32,549 bases of DNA. Origin: an uncultured Bacteroidales bacterium (GTDB taxonomy: Bacteria > Bacteroidota > Bacteroidia > Bacteroidales > UBA932). Where the stretch lies: NCBI GenBank assembly GCA_944323505.1, contig CALUST010000041.1, positions 1 through 32,549 on the forward strand. Reading direction: 5' to 3'. Numbering within the stretch: the first letter of the stretch is position 1; each line of letters starts with the position of its first letter. The translations under genes were made by a program, and so were the position numbers. The notes beneath the pieces were generated by a model that worked only from the letters and a program-made list of their open reading frames with translations, was not told where the DNA came from and did no database searches. This document shows positions 24,243 to 32,457 of the stretch, in pieces.

Positions 24243-25070
24243 ATGGAAATGAAAGAAAATCTGTTTGATGTTTCAGGCAAGGTCATGGTGATGACCGGGG
24301 CCTGCGGTATTCTTGGCGGTACCATCGTGAAATATTTTGCCGCACAGGGAGTCAAGGTGGCTATTCTTGATCTTGACAGGGCTGCAGAGACAGGTGAGAG
24401 GCTGGTCGCGGAGATCAAGGCGGCAGGCGGGGAGGCCTCTTTCTATGCCACCAACGTGCTTGACAAGGCGGTTCTTGAAGCCAATCACAAGGACATCGTC
24501 GAAAAGTACGGCAGGATAGACATTCTCATGAATGCCGCAGGAGGGAACATGGCCGCCGCGACTGTACCGCCGGACAAGACCATCTTTGACCTTGACGTGG
24601 ATGCGGTGAAGAAAGTGACGGAACTGAATCTTTTCGGCACCATCATCCCTACAATGGTGTTTGCCAAGACAATGGCTGAACAGAAGACAGGCTCAATCAT
24701 CAATTTCGCGAGCGAGTCCGCGCTCAGGCCTCTGACCAGGGTCGCAGGATACGGAGTGGCCAAGGCTGCCGTTGCCAACTGGACCAAATATCTCTGTGCC
24801 GAACTGGCCATGAAATTCGGAGAAGGGCTGAGAGTCAATGCAATCGCTCCTGGATTCCTCCTGACGAACCAGAACCGCACCCTCCTGACCAATCCGGACG
24901 GGAGTCTTACCCAGAGGTCGCATACGATACTTGCGCATACTCCTATCAACAGGTTCCTTGAGCCTGAGGAACTCCTCGGGACCCTCCATTGGCTTGCCTC
25001 CGATGCATCAAAGGCTGTCACCGGCACTGTTGCCGTGGTGGACGGCGGTTTCGACGCATTCTCAATCTGA
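24243..25070 (+). CDS. SDR-family D-mannonate oxidoreductase
   Basis: This is predicted to interconvert D-fructuronate and D-mannonate with NAD(H) in glucuronate catabolism, the UxuB reaction carried out by an SDR enzyme instead of the long-chain form. It has 275 residues from ATG 24243. The cofactor motif TGACGILGG is at 18-26, NAAGGN near the middle, the catalytic serine in NFASESA, and YGVAK supplies the tyrosine and lysine. APGFLLTNQNR and GTVAVVDGGFDAFS complete the SDR pattern. An ATG at 24192 in frame overlaps the promoter and is rejected. uxuA follows 56 bases downstream, and the pairing is the main support for the substrate. Another sugar-acid substrate is possible. Confidence 0.82.
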   Translation: MEMKENLFDVSGKVMVMTGACGILGGTIVKYFAAQGVKVAILDLDRAAETGERLVAEIKAAGGEASFYATNVLDKAVLEANHKDIVEKYGRIDILMNAAGGNMAAATVPPDKTIFDLDVDAVKKVTELNLFGTIIPTMVFAKTMAEQKTGSIINFASESALRPLTRVAGYGVAKAAVANWTKYLCAELAMKFGEGLRVNAIAPGFLLTNQNRTLLTNPDGSLTQRSHTILAHTPINRFLEPEELLGTLHWLASDASKAVTGTVAVVDGGFDAFSI

Positions 25071-25089
25071 TTAGTATAAATGTACAACA

Positions 25090-25108
25090 GGCGGCCGCTG
25101 CAGCCGCC
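25090..25108 (+). other. GC-rich hairpin between the oxidoreductase and uxuA
   Basis: GGCGGC (25090-25095) pairs with GCCGCC (25103-25108) around a 7-base loop and is followed by AATAAAA. Without a T-run it is more likely an mRNA-stabilising or processing hairpin inside the operon than a terminator. Confidence 0.45.
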
Positions 25109-25126
25109 AATAAAACCTGAGCCATT

Positions 25127-26302
25127 ATGTATCTGATGAAAGAAAGCTGGCGGTGGTATGGACCGAATGACCCTGTCAGCCTGAGTTATATCCGGCAGGC
25201 GGGAGTGACTGACATTGTCCATGCCCTGCATCATATCCCCAACGGGGAAGTCTGGACCGTGGACGAGATCCGCAAGAGGCAGCAGATGATTGCCGATGCC
25301 GGTCTGGTCTGGAGTGTCGTGGAAAGCGTTCCTGTCCATGAGCACATCAAGACACAGACGGGCGATTTCATGAAATATATCGAGAATTACAAGCAGTCCA
25401 TACGCAATCTCTCCGAATGCGGCATCAGATGCGTGACATACAACTTCATGCCTGTGCTTGACTGGACGAGGACAGACCTGTCCTACCTGATGCCGGACGG
25501 TTCCAGGGCCTTGCGTTTCGAGAGAGACGCATTCCTTGCCTTTGACCTGCATATCCTGAAGAGAAAGGGGGCAGAGTCCGAGTATACTGACGAGGAGAAG
25601 GCCAGGGCCAAGGCCAGATTCGAGAAGATGGATGCTGCGGAGATAGAACTTGTCACAAGGAATATGATTGCCGGTCTGCCGGGCAGTGAGGAGAGTTTCA
25701 CTCTGGACCAGTTCCGCGAGGCTCTTGCGCGGTATGACGGCATTGATGCTGAGAAATTGCGTCAGAACCTGATATTCTTCCTCAAGGAGATCTGCCCTGT
25801 GGCGGATGAATGCGGGGTGGAGATGGTCATCCATCCTGATGACCCGCCTTATCCGATACTCGGGCTTCCGCGCATACTTTCCACTGCCGAGGATTTCAGG
25901 CGGCTTGTGGAGGCGGTTCCGAATGTCTCCAACGGCCTGTGTCTCTGTACCGGGTCTCTCGGTGTCCGTCCGGACAATGACCTTGTATCAATGATGTACG
26001 AGTTCGGAGACAGGGTCGGCTTCGTGCATCTCCGCAGCACCAAGAGAGATGACAAGGGGGATTTCTACGAGGCCAACCATCTTGAAGGGGATGTGGACAT
26101 GTACGGGATGATGAAAGCCCTGCTGGAGGTGCAGCAGCGCAGGAAAGTCTCAATCCCGGTAAGACCTGACCACGGACACCAGATGTGCGACGATCTCGGA
26201 CGCAAGTCCAATCCCGGGTATTCCTGCTATGGCCGTATGCGAGGCATAGCGGAACTGCGCGGCCTGCAGATGGGGATAGCCAAGTCCCTCTACAAGGACT
26301 GA
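25127..26302 (+). CDS. uxuA: Mannonate dehydratase
   Basis: This enzyme dehydrates D-mannonate to 2-keto-3-deoxygluconate, which joins the KDG pathway. It has 391 residues, normal for UxuA. The TIM-barrel metal and active-site segments are present: [19 protein letters not shown] near the start, [41 protein letters not shown] and VRPDHGHQM. The tail [16 protein letters not shown] is typical. It lies behind the SDR mannonate oxidoreductase, divergent from a LacI-type regulator. Uronate isomerase and KDG kinase or aldolase are not in this window, so the pathway continues elsewhere. A long terminator hairpin follows. Confidence 0.95.
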   Translation: MYLMKESWRWYGPNDPVSLSYIRQAGVTDIVHALHHIPNGEVWTVDEIRKRQQMIADAGLVWSVVESVPVHEHIKTQTGDFMKYIENYKQSIRNLSECGIRCVTYNFMPVLDWTRTDLSYLMPDGSRALRFERDAFLAFDLHILKRKGAESEYTDEEKARAKARFEKMDAAEIELVTRNMIAGLPGSEESFTLDQFREALARYDGIDAEKLRQNLIFFLKEICPVADECGVEMVIHPDDPPYPILGLPRILSTAEDFRRLVEAVPNVSNGLCLCTGSLGVRPDNDLVSMMYEFGDRVGFVHLRSTKRDDKGDFYEANHLEGDVDMYGMMKALLEVQQRRKVSIPVRPDHGHQMCDDLGRKSNPGYSCYGRMRGIAELRGLQMGIAKSLYKD

Positions 26303-26325
26303 CTGTAAAAGTATATTAAATGACA

Positions 26326-26371
26326 AAGGTGATGGGCCGGATGTCACAAAGTGACCGCGGCTCATCACCTT
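26326..26371. terminator. Bidirectional terminator between uxuA and yqeY
   Basis: A 14-pair stem (26326-26339 with 26358-26371, one G-T pair) encloses a second 5-pair hairpin (GTCAC/GTGAC at 26343-26355, loop AAA). It lies between the converging uxuA and YqeY genes and could stop both transcripts. Confidence 0.8.
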
Positions 26372-26395
26372 ATTATATGCTGCTGCGAGCCTGTC

Positions 26396-26845
26396 TCAGG
26401 CGAGCAGTCTTTTCACAATGGTCGAAATCATCTTCCCGTCCGCCTGCCCGGCGAGGCGTTTCGTGGCCACACCCATCACCTTGCCCATGTCTGACGGCTT
26501 GCTTGCTCCGGTCTCTGCGATGATTTTTTTGAGTTCCTCCTCCGTTTCAGCCTCACTGAGCTGTTTCGGAAGGTACACTTCCATGGCGGAAGCCTCTGAG
26601 AGTTCGTTCTCCGCGAGTTCCGGCCTGTTCTGCTGCGTATAAATCTCCGCGCTTTCCTTGCGCTGTTTCACGAGTTTCTGGATGATTTTCACTACATCCG
26701 CATCCGAGACCTCCCCGTTGCCGCCTTCGGATGTCTTTGCGAGAAGTATCGCGGCCTTTATCCCGCGGAGTGCTGCGAGACGCACTGTCTCATGTGCTTT
26801 CATTGCGGAAACCATGTCCGCCTGAATCTGTTTTTCGAGTTCCAT
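26396..26845 (-). CDS. GatB/YqeY domain-containing protein
   Basis: This is a 149-residue cytosolic protein of the YqeY family, related to the helical tail of the GatB amidotransferase subunit, with an uncertain role in tRNA or aminoacylation chemistry. Recognisable elements are DMVSAMKAHETVRLAALRGIKAAI at the start, DADVVKIIQKLVKQRKESAEIY, and the C-terminal MGKVMGVATKRLAGQADGKMISTIVKRLL. It is the last gene of the cdaA operon, 58 bases after the manC-type gene. That gap holds two small hairpins and a purine AAGGAG ribosome-binding site, unusual here. Confidence 0.88.
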   Translation of the reverse strand: MELEKQIQADMVSAMKAHETVRLAALRGIKAAILLAKTSEGGNGEVSDADVVKIIQKLVKQRKESAEIYTQQNRPELAENELSEASAMEVYLPKQLSEAETEEELKKIIAETGASKPSDMGKVMGVATKRLAGQADGKMISTIVKRLLA

Positions 26846-26873
26846 ATTCCTGTCTCCTTGTTATTGTCTTTTG

Positions 26874-26903
26874 CTCCTGTCAGGAGTCAGTGCCATAAGG
26901 CAC
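26874..26903 (-). other. Two small tandem hairpins between the manC-type gene and YqeY
   Basis: CTCCT-GTC-AGGAG (26874-26886) and GTGCC-ATAA-GGCAC (26890-26903) are two consecutive perfect 5-base stems directly after the manC stop. On the minus strand they are followed by AAGGAG, a Shine-Dalgarno-like site before the YqeY ATG. They may tune processing or translation. Confidence 0.4.
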
Positions 26904-28031
26904 CTATCTGAATTCCTCATAGTCCGGCATGGCGATGCCTGCTATGAAATCCTTGAATTTCCTGTCATCCTTGGGACAGATGAGCAGCACGTCATCAGTG
27001 TCTATTACCATGAAGTTGTCAAGACCCTTGATGGCCATCAGCTTGTCTTTCTTTTTCGAATAGACGAGCAGGTTCCTGTTCCCGTCGGAAAGTCTTTCTC
27101 CCGAGATGAAAGCGTTCCCGTGATTGTCTTTTTTGTCATAGTTGCCATACAGGGCTTCCCAGTTGCCGATGTCCGCCCATCCGAACCTTGCCGGATAGAT
27201 CCATGCCCTGTCCGTCTTCTCCATCACCCCGTAGTCGATGGATATCTTGATGCAGTCCGAATAAGCCCTGCCGATGAATTCCGGCTCTACCGGAGTCCCG
27301 AACACATTCTCCCATCCTGCAAAGAGCCGGGTCACCTCGGGTATGTATTTCTCCATCTCCTGCCTGATGGTCCGGGCATTCCATGCGAAGATGCCGGCAT
27401 TCCAGAAGAATTCCCCGCTGTCTATGAACACCTTCGCCAGAGCAGGGTCAGGCTTCTCGGTGAATGTCTTCACCGGCATCGGCTCCTCATTTTCAAACGC
27501 GGCCTTCCCTCCGACAGCCTGGATGTATCCGTAGTTGGAGTCTGCCTTTGTAGGTCTGATGCCCATAGTCATCAGCACATCTGTCTTTGACGCATAGTCA
27601 AGGGCGTCAATGACTGTCTTTCTGAACTTGTCCTCATCCATTATCAGGTGGTCTGCAGGAGAGACTACCATGGTTGCATCCGGATTCCTCTTCAGGAGAG
27701 TATATGTCGCATAGGCGATACATGGGGCAGTGTCCCTGACGTAAGGCTCCACCAGCAGGTTCTCAGGCAGGAGCTCGGGAATCTGTTCCATGACCAGCCT
27801 GTCGTATCTTGCGGTTGTCACCACGATGATGTTCTCTACCGGAAAGATGCCGGCGAATCTCTCAAAGGTGTATCTGAGAAAGGATTTCCCTGTACCGGCG
27901 ATGTCAAGGAACTGTTTCGGGCGGGCTGTGCGGCTGACAGGCCAGAATCTGGTCCCTGCTCCTCCCGCCATTATCACACAATAGTAATTGCTGTCCATTG
28001 TATTATCGGTTTTCATTTTATTGTCAATCAT
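26904..28031 (-). CDS. manC: Mannose-1-phosphate guanylyltransferase
   Basis: This enzyme makes GDP-mannose from GTP and mannose-1-phosphate, the donor for GDP-fucose and surface polysaccharides. It has up to 375 residues. The nucleotide-binding signature VIMAGGAGTRFWPVSR is near the N-terminus, followed by PKQFL, VEPYVRDTAPCIAYA, VVSPADHLI, and FTEKPD and FFWNAGIFAW. The C-terminal mannose-6-phosphate isomerase domain of long ManC forms is absent. Possible starts are 28031, 28016 and 27998 (MDSNYYCVIMAGG); 28031 is reported only because it is the longest. It follows yraN by 6 bases in the cdaA operon. Confidence 0.92.
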   Translation of the reverse strand: MIDNKMKTDNTMDSNYYCVIMAGGAGTRFWPVSRTARPKQFLDIAGTGKSFLRYTFERFAGIFPVENIIVVTTARYDRLVMEQIPELLPENLLVEPYVRDTAPCIAYATYTLLKRNPDATMVVSPADHLIMDEDKFRKTVIDALDYASKTDVLMTMGIRPTKADSNYGYIQAVGGKAAFENEEPMPVKTFTEKPDPALAKVFIDSGEFFWNAGIFAWNARTIRQEMEKYIPEVTRLFAGWENVFGTPVEPEFIGRAYSDCIKISIDYGVMEKTDRAWIYPARFGWADIGNWEALYGNYDKKDNHGNAFISGERLSDGNRNLLVYSKKKDKLMAIKGLDNFMVIDTDDVLLICPKDDRKFKDFIAGIAMPDYEEFR

Positions 28032-28037
28032 GTGTCA

Positions 28038-28412
28038 TCACCTGATCGGGATGTATGCCTGCGGATAATACCGTATCTCTGTCGTCTTCCCGTCGAAGAC
28101 CACTGCCGCCACATCGAAGAAGAACTCCACATCATCCAATCCCGCTTTCCCGGCATACCTGATGGCCGCAGATATGATCTTTCTCTGCTTGGCAGAGCCT
28201 ACGCTCTCGACAGGATCTGCGGTCATCGGCGCGCGGCGGCTCTTCACCTCTACAAAATGCACACCGTCACGATTCATCGAGACTATGTCTATCTCAAGAT
28301 GCCCGCTTCTCCAGTTTCTTGCCAATATCGTATGCCCGAGCCTCATGAGATACAGGCATACGAGGTCTTCCCCCTTTCTGCCTACCTTTCCCGTATCTTT
28401 CCGATTTTCCAT
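28038..28412 (-). CDS. yraN: UPF0102 (YraN) family endonuclease-like protein
   Basis: This is a 124-residue protein of the UPF0102 family, whose fold is related to Holliday-junction and restriction nucleases; the physiological role is not settled. Visible elements are GRKGEDLVCLYLMRLGHTILARNWR, then HLEIDIVSMNRDGVHFVEVKSRR, with E40, D42, E55 and K57 in the nuclease-like arrangement, and AKQRKIISAAIRYA. Its start overlaps the upstream DUF4878-like gene by 31 bases in another frame, pointing to translational coupling in the operon. Confidence 0.88.
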   Translation of the reverse strand: MENRKDTGKVGRKGEDLVCLYLMRLGHTILARNWRSGHLEIDIVSMNRDGVHFVEVKSRRAPMTADPVESVGSAKQRKIISAAIRYAGKAGLDDVEFFFDVAAVVFDGKTTEIRYYPQAYIPIR

Positions 28413-28831
28413 ATCCCCTCATCCAAGACCAGTTCCGCACTCCTCTTCCTGACTGTCCCGTCGGGTCCAGACAGTTCATAGCCCACTATGCAAGTCCCGT
28501 TCCTCTCTTTCCCTTCATCGGTTATCCTTATCTCTGTATTCTTGAGTATCCGCATTGCTGCCGCTGTCACTGAGGAGTCTGATGCGGCACTTCTTTCAAC
28601 ATGCTCCCGGAAGTCCCGGACATATTCAAGTCCTTTGTCCCTGCATATCTTCTCCGCATCTTCCCATTTCCTGTCAAAAAGCATCCGGTGGAGTTCAATG
28701 ACCATATTTTCCGGGGCATCCGCCTCCTTGCGGCCTGTCTTCCCGGCCAGGGTCACGCTCAGGACTATGACGGCTGCTGCCACGACTGCCACCGATGCGG
28801 CTGTTATTATTGTCTTCCTGCCAATCTTCAT
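28382..28831 (-). CDS. Membrane-anchored DUF4878-like protein
   Basis: This is a 149-residue protein with one N-terminal membrane anchor (TIITAASVAVVAAAVIVLSVTLAG). The soluble part resembles NTF2/DUF4878-type domains: PENMVIELHRMLFDRKWEDAEKICRDKG, then an ELSGPDGTVRKRSAELVLDEGIWKIGKIRE ending typical of that fold. There is no lipobox, so it is a membrane-anchored rather than lipidated form. Function is unknown and the family call is moderate. It lies 3 bases after mutS2, and its 3' end overlaps yraN by 31 bases. It is presumably translated with its neighbours. Confidence 0.7.
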   Translation of the reverse strand: MKIGRKTIITAASVAVVAAAVIVLSVTLAGKTGRKEADAPENMVIELHRMLFDRKWEDAEKICRDKGLEYVRDFREHVERSAASDSSVTAAAMRILKNTEIRITDEGKERNGTCIVGYELSGPDGTVRKRSAELVLDEGIWKIGKIRER

Positions 28832-28834
28832 GAC

Positions 28835-31405
28835 CTAGTCAAATTTTACTATAGTTACACCTGTGCCGCCGAACTGTATGTGCTCGTCTGTCACCGAAGA
28901 CACTCCTGGAGTAGCCCGCAGGAATTTCTGTATCTCCTCCCGCAAGGCTCCGGTGCCTTTGCCGTGGATTATCCTGACACTTTGTATGTTCAGCATGATG
29001 GCGTCATCCACATATCTCATCACCTTTTCGATGGCGTCATTCACCCGTTCTCCACGCACATCGAGTTCCGGGCTGAAATTCAGTTTCCGTTCGGATATCG
29101 AGTTGTCGATGCGTATTGTCGAGGTCGTTCTGGAAGTCTCTCTCACGGCATTCTTGTACTCATTTGACGAGATTCTCTCCACCTTGTCCGGGGACATCTT
29201 GCTGCTGATGTTGCCGATGTTCACAGTGATGGCCTTGGCCGACACCTTGGCGACTTCCCCGACCATGCCGTTGCTCTTCACCTTCACTTTCTCGCCGACT
29301 TTCAGCGGGGCGTTCCTTATCTCTTCGAGTCTTCTCCTCTCTTCCTCTTCCTCCAGCATCCTGCGCCTGTCCTGTTCGTCCGCCTTCATGATTTTTCTCT
29401 GCCTCTGTCTCTCCCTGCGGGCATCCAGCTGCCGTATCTTCCTTTCTATATAGTCTTCCTTCTCTTTCTGTTCCTCCTCCTTCTTCCTGGCCAGCACCGA
29501 GACGAAGTCCTGAAGCTCTTTTCTTGCCTCCTTGGTGATGTTCTTCTCCGCCTGCGCTTCCTTTATCGTCTTGATGGTATTCTCGACCTGCCTGTTCGCC
29601 CCGCTGATGATCTCCTCCGCCTCTTTCTTCGCCTGGTCCAGTATCTCGTTCCTTGTCTTGCGGATGTCCATCAACTCCTTCTGGTACCTGTCGGTGATGC
29701 TCTCAAGAGTCTTGTCGGTGTTCCTTATCCTTGCCAGTTTCTCGTCCAGGGCCTTGCGGTTCCTTGCTATCTTCCTCAGATTCCTCTCAATCCCGACAAA
29801 TTCCTCCCCGGCCCGCGCCTCTGCGTCCTTGATGATGCTCTCGGGCAGCCCCATCTTCCTGGCCAGTTCAAAGGCGAATGAGTTGCCCGGCAGCCCCATC
29901 TCCAGTTTGAACATAGGGGCGATGTTCTTCACATCGAACATCATGGCTCCGTTGATGACACCTGTATCTCCGTTGGATGCGTACAGTTTCAGGTTGGTGT
30001 AGTGCGTCGTGATGACCCCGTACACCCCGCGCCTGTCAAGTTCGCTGAGGATGGCCTCCGCAATCGCTCCTCCTGCTGCAGGCTCGGTCCCCGAGCCGAA
30101 TTCGTCTATCAGCACCAATGTCCTGCCGTCTGCCCGCGTGACCATCTCCTTCATGTTCGCCAGGAAGGAACTGTATGTGCTCAGGTCATTGTCTATGGAC
30201 TGGTCGTCGCCGATGTCCACCATGATCCTGTCAAAGACCATCATCTCGGAAGTCTCCGACGTAGGTATCAGCATTCCCCATTGGAACATATACTGGAGCA
30301 GCCCGACAGTCTTCAGACATACGGACTTGCCTCCCGCATTCGGCCCTGAGATGAGCAGGATGTGCTTCTGCGGGGTGAGAGTGACAGTAAGCGGCACAAT
30401 CTGCTTCCCTTCCTTCTTCAACGCCTTTTCCAGCAGCGGATGCCGTGCCTTCCTCAGATTCATGGTGTCCTCGGACGATATCACCGGCATACCTGCGATG
30501 ATGTCAAGGGCCGTCTGCGCCTTGGACATCAGGAAGTCGATTTCCCCGAGGTATCCGGCAGCTGACACCAGGTCCGGGATATACGGGCGGAGAAACTCGC
30601 TGAATTCCATGAGGATTTTCAGTATCTCGCGCCCTTCGGCGAATCTCAGTTCCTTGATCTGGTTGTCCAGTTCCACAATCTCCGACGGCTCTATGAATGC
30701 CGTCTTCCCTGAAGCGGACTCGTCATAGATGAATCCCGGCATCTTTCTCTTGTTTGCTGCAGACACCGGTATGAGCATCTTCCCGTCTCTCATCGACACG
30801 CTTGCATCGCTGTCGACTATCCCTTCCTCCTGGGCCTTGCGCAGGATTGAATTGATTCTTCTTGATATCACGCCCTCCTTTTCCTTGAGAGCCTTCCTTA
30901 TGCCGTAGAGTTCATCCGAGGCCGTGTCCCTGACCTCCCCGAAGTTGTCCAGTATCGTCCCGATCCGCCTCTGGACCTCCGGAAACACCATCACAGGTGC
31001 GCTCATCCTTTTCAGGTTGGGGTATACCTCGTCCTTGATGTTCTCAAAAAAAGAAGTCACCTTCCGGAGAGTCTCAAGCATCGTCTTGAGCTTCCTGAGT
31101 GACAGCAGATCTATATAGGAGGACGGCTTGCCGAGAGGCCGGAGGAAGTCCATGCAGTCGATATACCCGCTCGACGGGAAACTCTCCTCGAACATCATTA
31201 TCAGCCTCATCTCATCCGTCAGCAGCAGCCTGTGCCTTATCTCCTTCTCATCGGATACGAACATCTCGGTCCGCGCCCTCTCGGCGGCATACTCGGTCGC
31301 GCATCTGTCGGAGACCATCTGCCTTATCCTGTCGAACCCGAGTTTCTGTTCCAGCCGTGAGTCCGTATTGCTCATTTCCGCTTCCATTTCTTTCCCTTCA
31401 TTCAT
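28835..31405 (-). CDS. mutS2: Endonuclease MutS2
   Basis: This MutS-family ATPase with a C-terminal Smr nuclease domain suppresses recombination and, in some bacteria, rescues collided ribosomes. It has 856 residues. A helical core precedes the Walker A GPNAGGKS (354-361), then LVLIDEFGSGTEPAAGG (Walker B) and VITTHYTNLK. A long charged coiled coil lies at about 560-720. The Smr domain at about 775-856 includes LDVRGERVNDAIEKV and IIHGKGTGALREEI. The start may be 31405 or an internal ATG such as 31375 (MSNTDSRLEQKLGF). It is 18 bases after cdaA, which suggests co-expression with c-di-AMP synthesis. Confidence 0.95.
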   Translation of the reverse strand: MNEGKEMEAEMSNTDSRLEQKLGFDRIRQMVSDRCATEYAAERARTEMFVSDEKEIRHRLLLTDEMRLIMMFEESFPSSGYIDCMDFLRPLGKPSSYIDLLSLRKLKTMLETLRKVTSFFENIKDEVYPNLKRMSAPVMVFPEVQRRIGTILDNFGEVRDTASDELYGIRKALKEKEGVISRRINSILRKAQEEGIVDSDASVSMRDGKMLIPVSAANKRKMPGFIYDESASGKTAFIEPSEIVELDNQIKELRFAEGREILKILMEFSEFLRPYIPDLVSAAGYLGEIDFLMSKAQTALDIIAGMPVISSEDTMNLRKARHPLLEKALKKEGKQIVPLTVTLTPQKHILLISGPNAGGKSVCLKTVGLLQYMFQWGMLIPTSETSEMMVFDRIMVDIGDDQSIDNDLSTYSSFLANMKEMVTRADGRTLVLIDEFGSGTEPAAGGAIAEAILSELDRRGVYGVITTHYTNLKLYASNGDTGVINGAMMFDVKNIAPMFKLEMGLPGNSFAFELARKMGLPESIIKDAEARAGEEFVGIERNLRKIARNRKALDEKLARIRNTDKTLESITDRYQKELMDIRKTRNEILDQAKKEAEEIISGANRQVENTIKTIKEAQAEKNITKEARKELQDFVSVLARKKEEEQKEKEDYIERKIRQLDARRERQRQRKIMKADEQDRRRMLEEEEERRRLEEIRNAPLKVGEKVKVKSNGMVGEVAKVSAKAITVNIGNISSKMSPDKVERISSNEYKNAVRETSRTTSTIRIDNSISERKLNFSPELDVRGERVNDAIEKVMRYVDDAIMLNIQSVRIIHGKGTGALREEIQKFLRATPGVSSVTDEHIQFGGTGVTIVKFD

Positions 31406-31423
31406 TCTTTTTCCTCAGTCACG

Positions 31424-32233
31424 TCATGCCGCAGGCTGTTCTGTCAGCGAACTTCCCAGCAGCAGTTTCAGTTCATTGATATTCTTGATTGGAGTGACAT
31501 TCCCGCCCTTGACAAAGGAGATGCGTCCCGTCTCCTCCGAGACCACAATCACATCCACGTCCGTCTCCTCCGAAATCCCGATGGCAGCCTTGTGCCGCAT
31601 CCCGAAGCTCGGCGGGATATTCACCCTCTCTGTGATTGGCAGGGTGCACCTTGCCGCCACAATGCGTTCGGTGTTGATGATCACCGCCCCGTCATGAAGC
31701 GGGGAATTCTTGAAGAACAGGTTCATTATCAGCCTTCTGCTGATTTCCGCATCTATCTTGTCCCCGGTGTCGATGATGTCCTCGATATTGTCTGCATGCG
31801 GGATGACTATCAACGCCCCGGTCTTGCTCTCTGACATGTTCCTGCAAGCCTCGGTAATCTCGTTCACCGCAGTGCTGCCCATCTTTATCTCCTGGTTGCC
31901 GAAGAGTTTGTTCAGGAATCCCTTCCCTTTTGTCGCTATCTTGTACCGGCTCCCGAAATTGATGAGGAACCGCCGTATCTCCGGCTGGAATATCACGATG
32001 AGGGCCAGCACTCCGACATCGAGCACCATGCCCATGATGGCCGACATAAGCCTCATGTCCAACACGTCCACTATCACGCGGAACACGTACAGGGAGATGA
32101 TGGCCACGAATATGCTCATGGCCGACGAGCCCCGGATCCACCGGAAGAGATAATATATGATGAGTGCCACAAGGATGATATCGAGTACATCCATCAGTGA
32201 CAGATTCAGAAATCCGAATAATGCCAGTACCAT
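31424..32233 (-). CDS. cdaA: Diadenylate cyclase CdaA
   Basis: This membrane-bound enzyme makes cyclic di-AMP from two ATP. It has 269 residues. Residues 10 to about 85 hold the N-terminal membrane helices (MDVLDIILVALIIYYLFRW and VLDVGVLALIVIFQPE). The DAC domain has the catalytic PLHDGAV (DGA at 181-183) and the second motif GMRHKAAIGISE (RHK at 213-215, where most family members have RHR). It is the first gene of the minus-strand operon with mutS2 behind it, and its promoter faces away from that of rplC. A regulator such as CdaR is not adjacent. The RHK variant is a conservative change and probably does not abolish activity. Confidence 0.93.
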   Translation of the reverse strand: MVLALFGFLNLSLMDVLDIILVALIIYYLFRWIRGSSAMSIFVAIISLYVFRVIVDVLDMRLMSAIMGMVLDVGVLALIVIFQPEIRRFLINFGSRYKIATKGKGFLNKLFGNQEIKMGSTAVNEITEACRNMSESKTGALIVIPHADNIEDIIDTGDKIDAEISRRLIMNLFFKNSPLHDGAVIINTERIVAARCTLPITERVNIPPSFGMRHKAAIGISEETDVDVIVVSEETGRISFVKGGNVTPIKNINELKLLLGSSLTEQPAA

Positions 32234-32281
32234 TCCGTTTCCGCTCTAAAAACACTGTCGGGGGTGACCCGCCCGCACCTG

Positions 32282-32313
32282 CAAATATAAGACAAACTGA
32301 TGACTTTATGAAA
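32282..32313 (-). promoter_or_regulatory. Promoter of the cdaA-mutS2 operon
   Basis: On the minus strand, TTTC (32313-32310), a 20-base spacer and TATATTTG (32289-32282) fit the consensus, with one mismatch in the -33 box. The cdaA start follows 49 bases later. Confidence 0.6.
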
Positions 32314-32366
32314 TATTGTCTCGTGCCGTCGGGAATAAAGTCAGGAATAAAAATCTGTTCAAAAGA

Positions 32367-32396
32367 TTGAAAATTAAAATATTAATTGTATATTTG
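32367..32396 (+). promoter_or_regulatory. Promoter of rplC
   Basis: TTG (32367-32369), a 19-base spacer and TATATTTG (32389-32396) match the consensus exactly. This gives the detached ribosomal gene string beginning with rplC its own transcription start, with a leader of about 55 bases. Confidence 0.75.
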
Positions 32397-32457
32397 CAGC
32401 CCGCAAAAATGTATTGCAGGAGATAAATTATTGATAAACAATTAATTAAACAAACCA

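Noticed and set aside
24485-25834. A 449-codon minus-strand open frame
   Set aside because: It is antisense to both the mannonate oxidoreductase and uxuA and crosses their boundary. No domain is recognisable.
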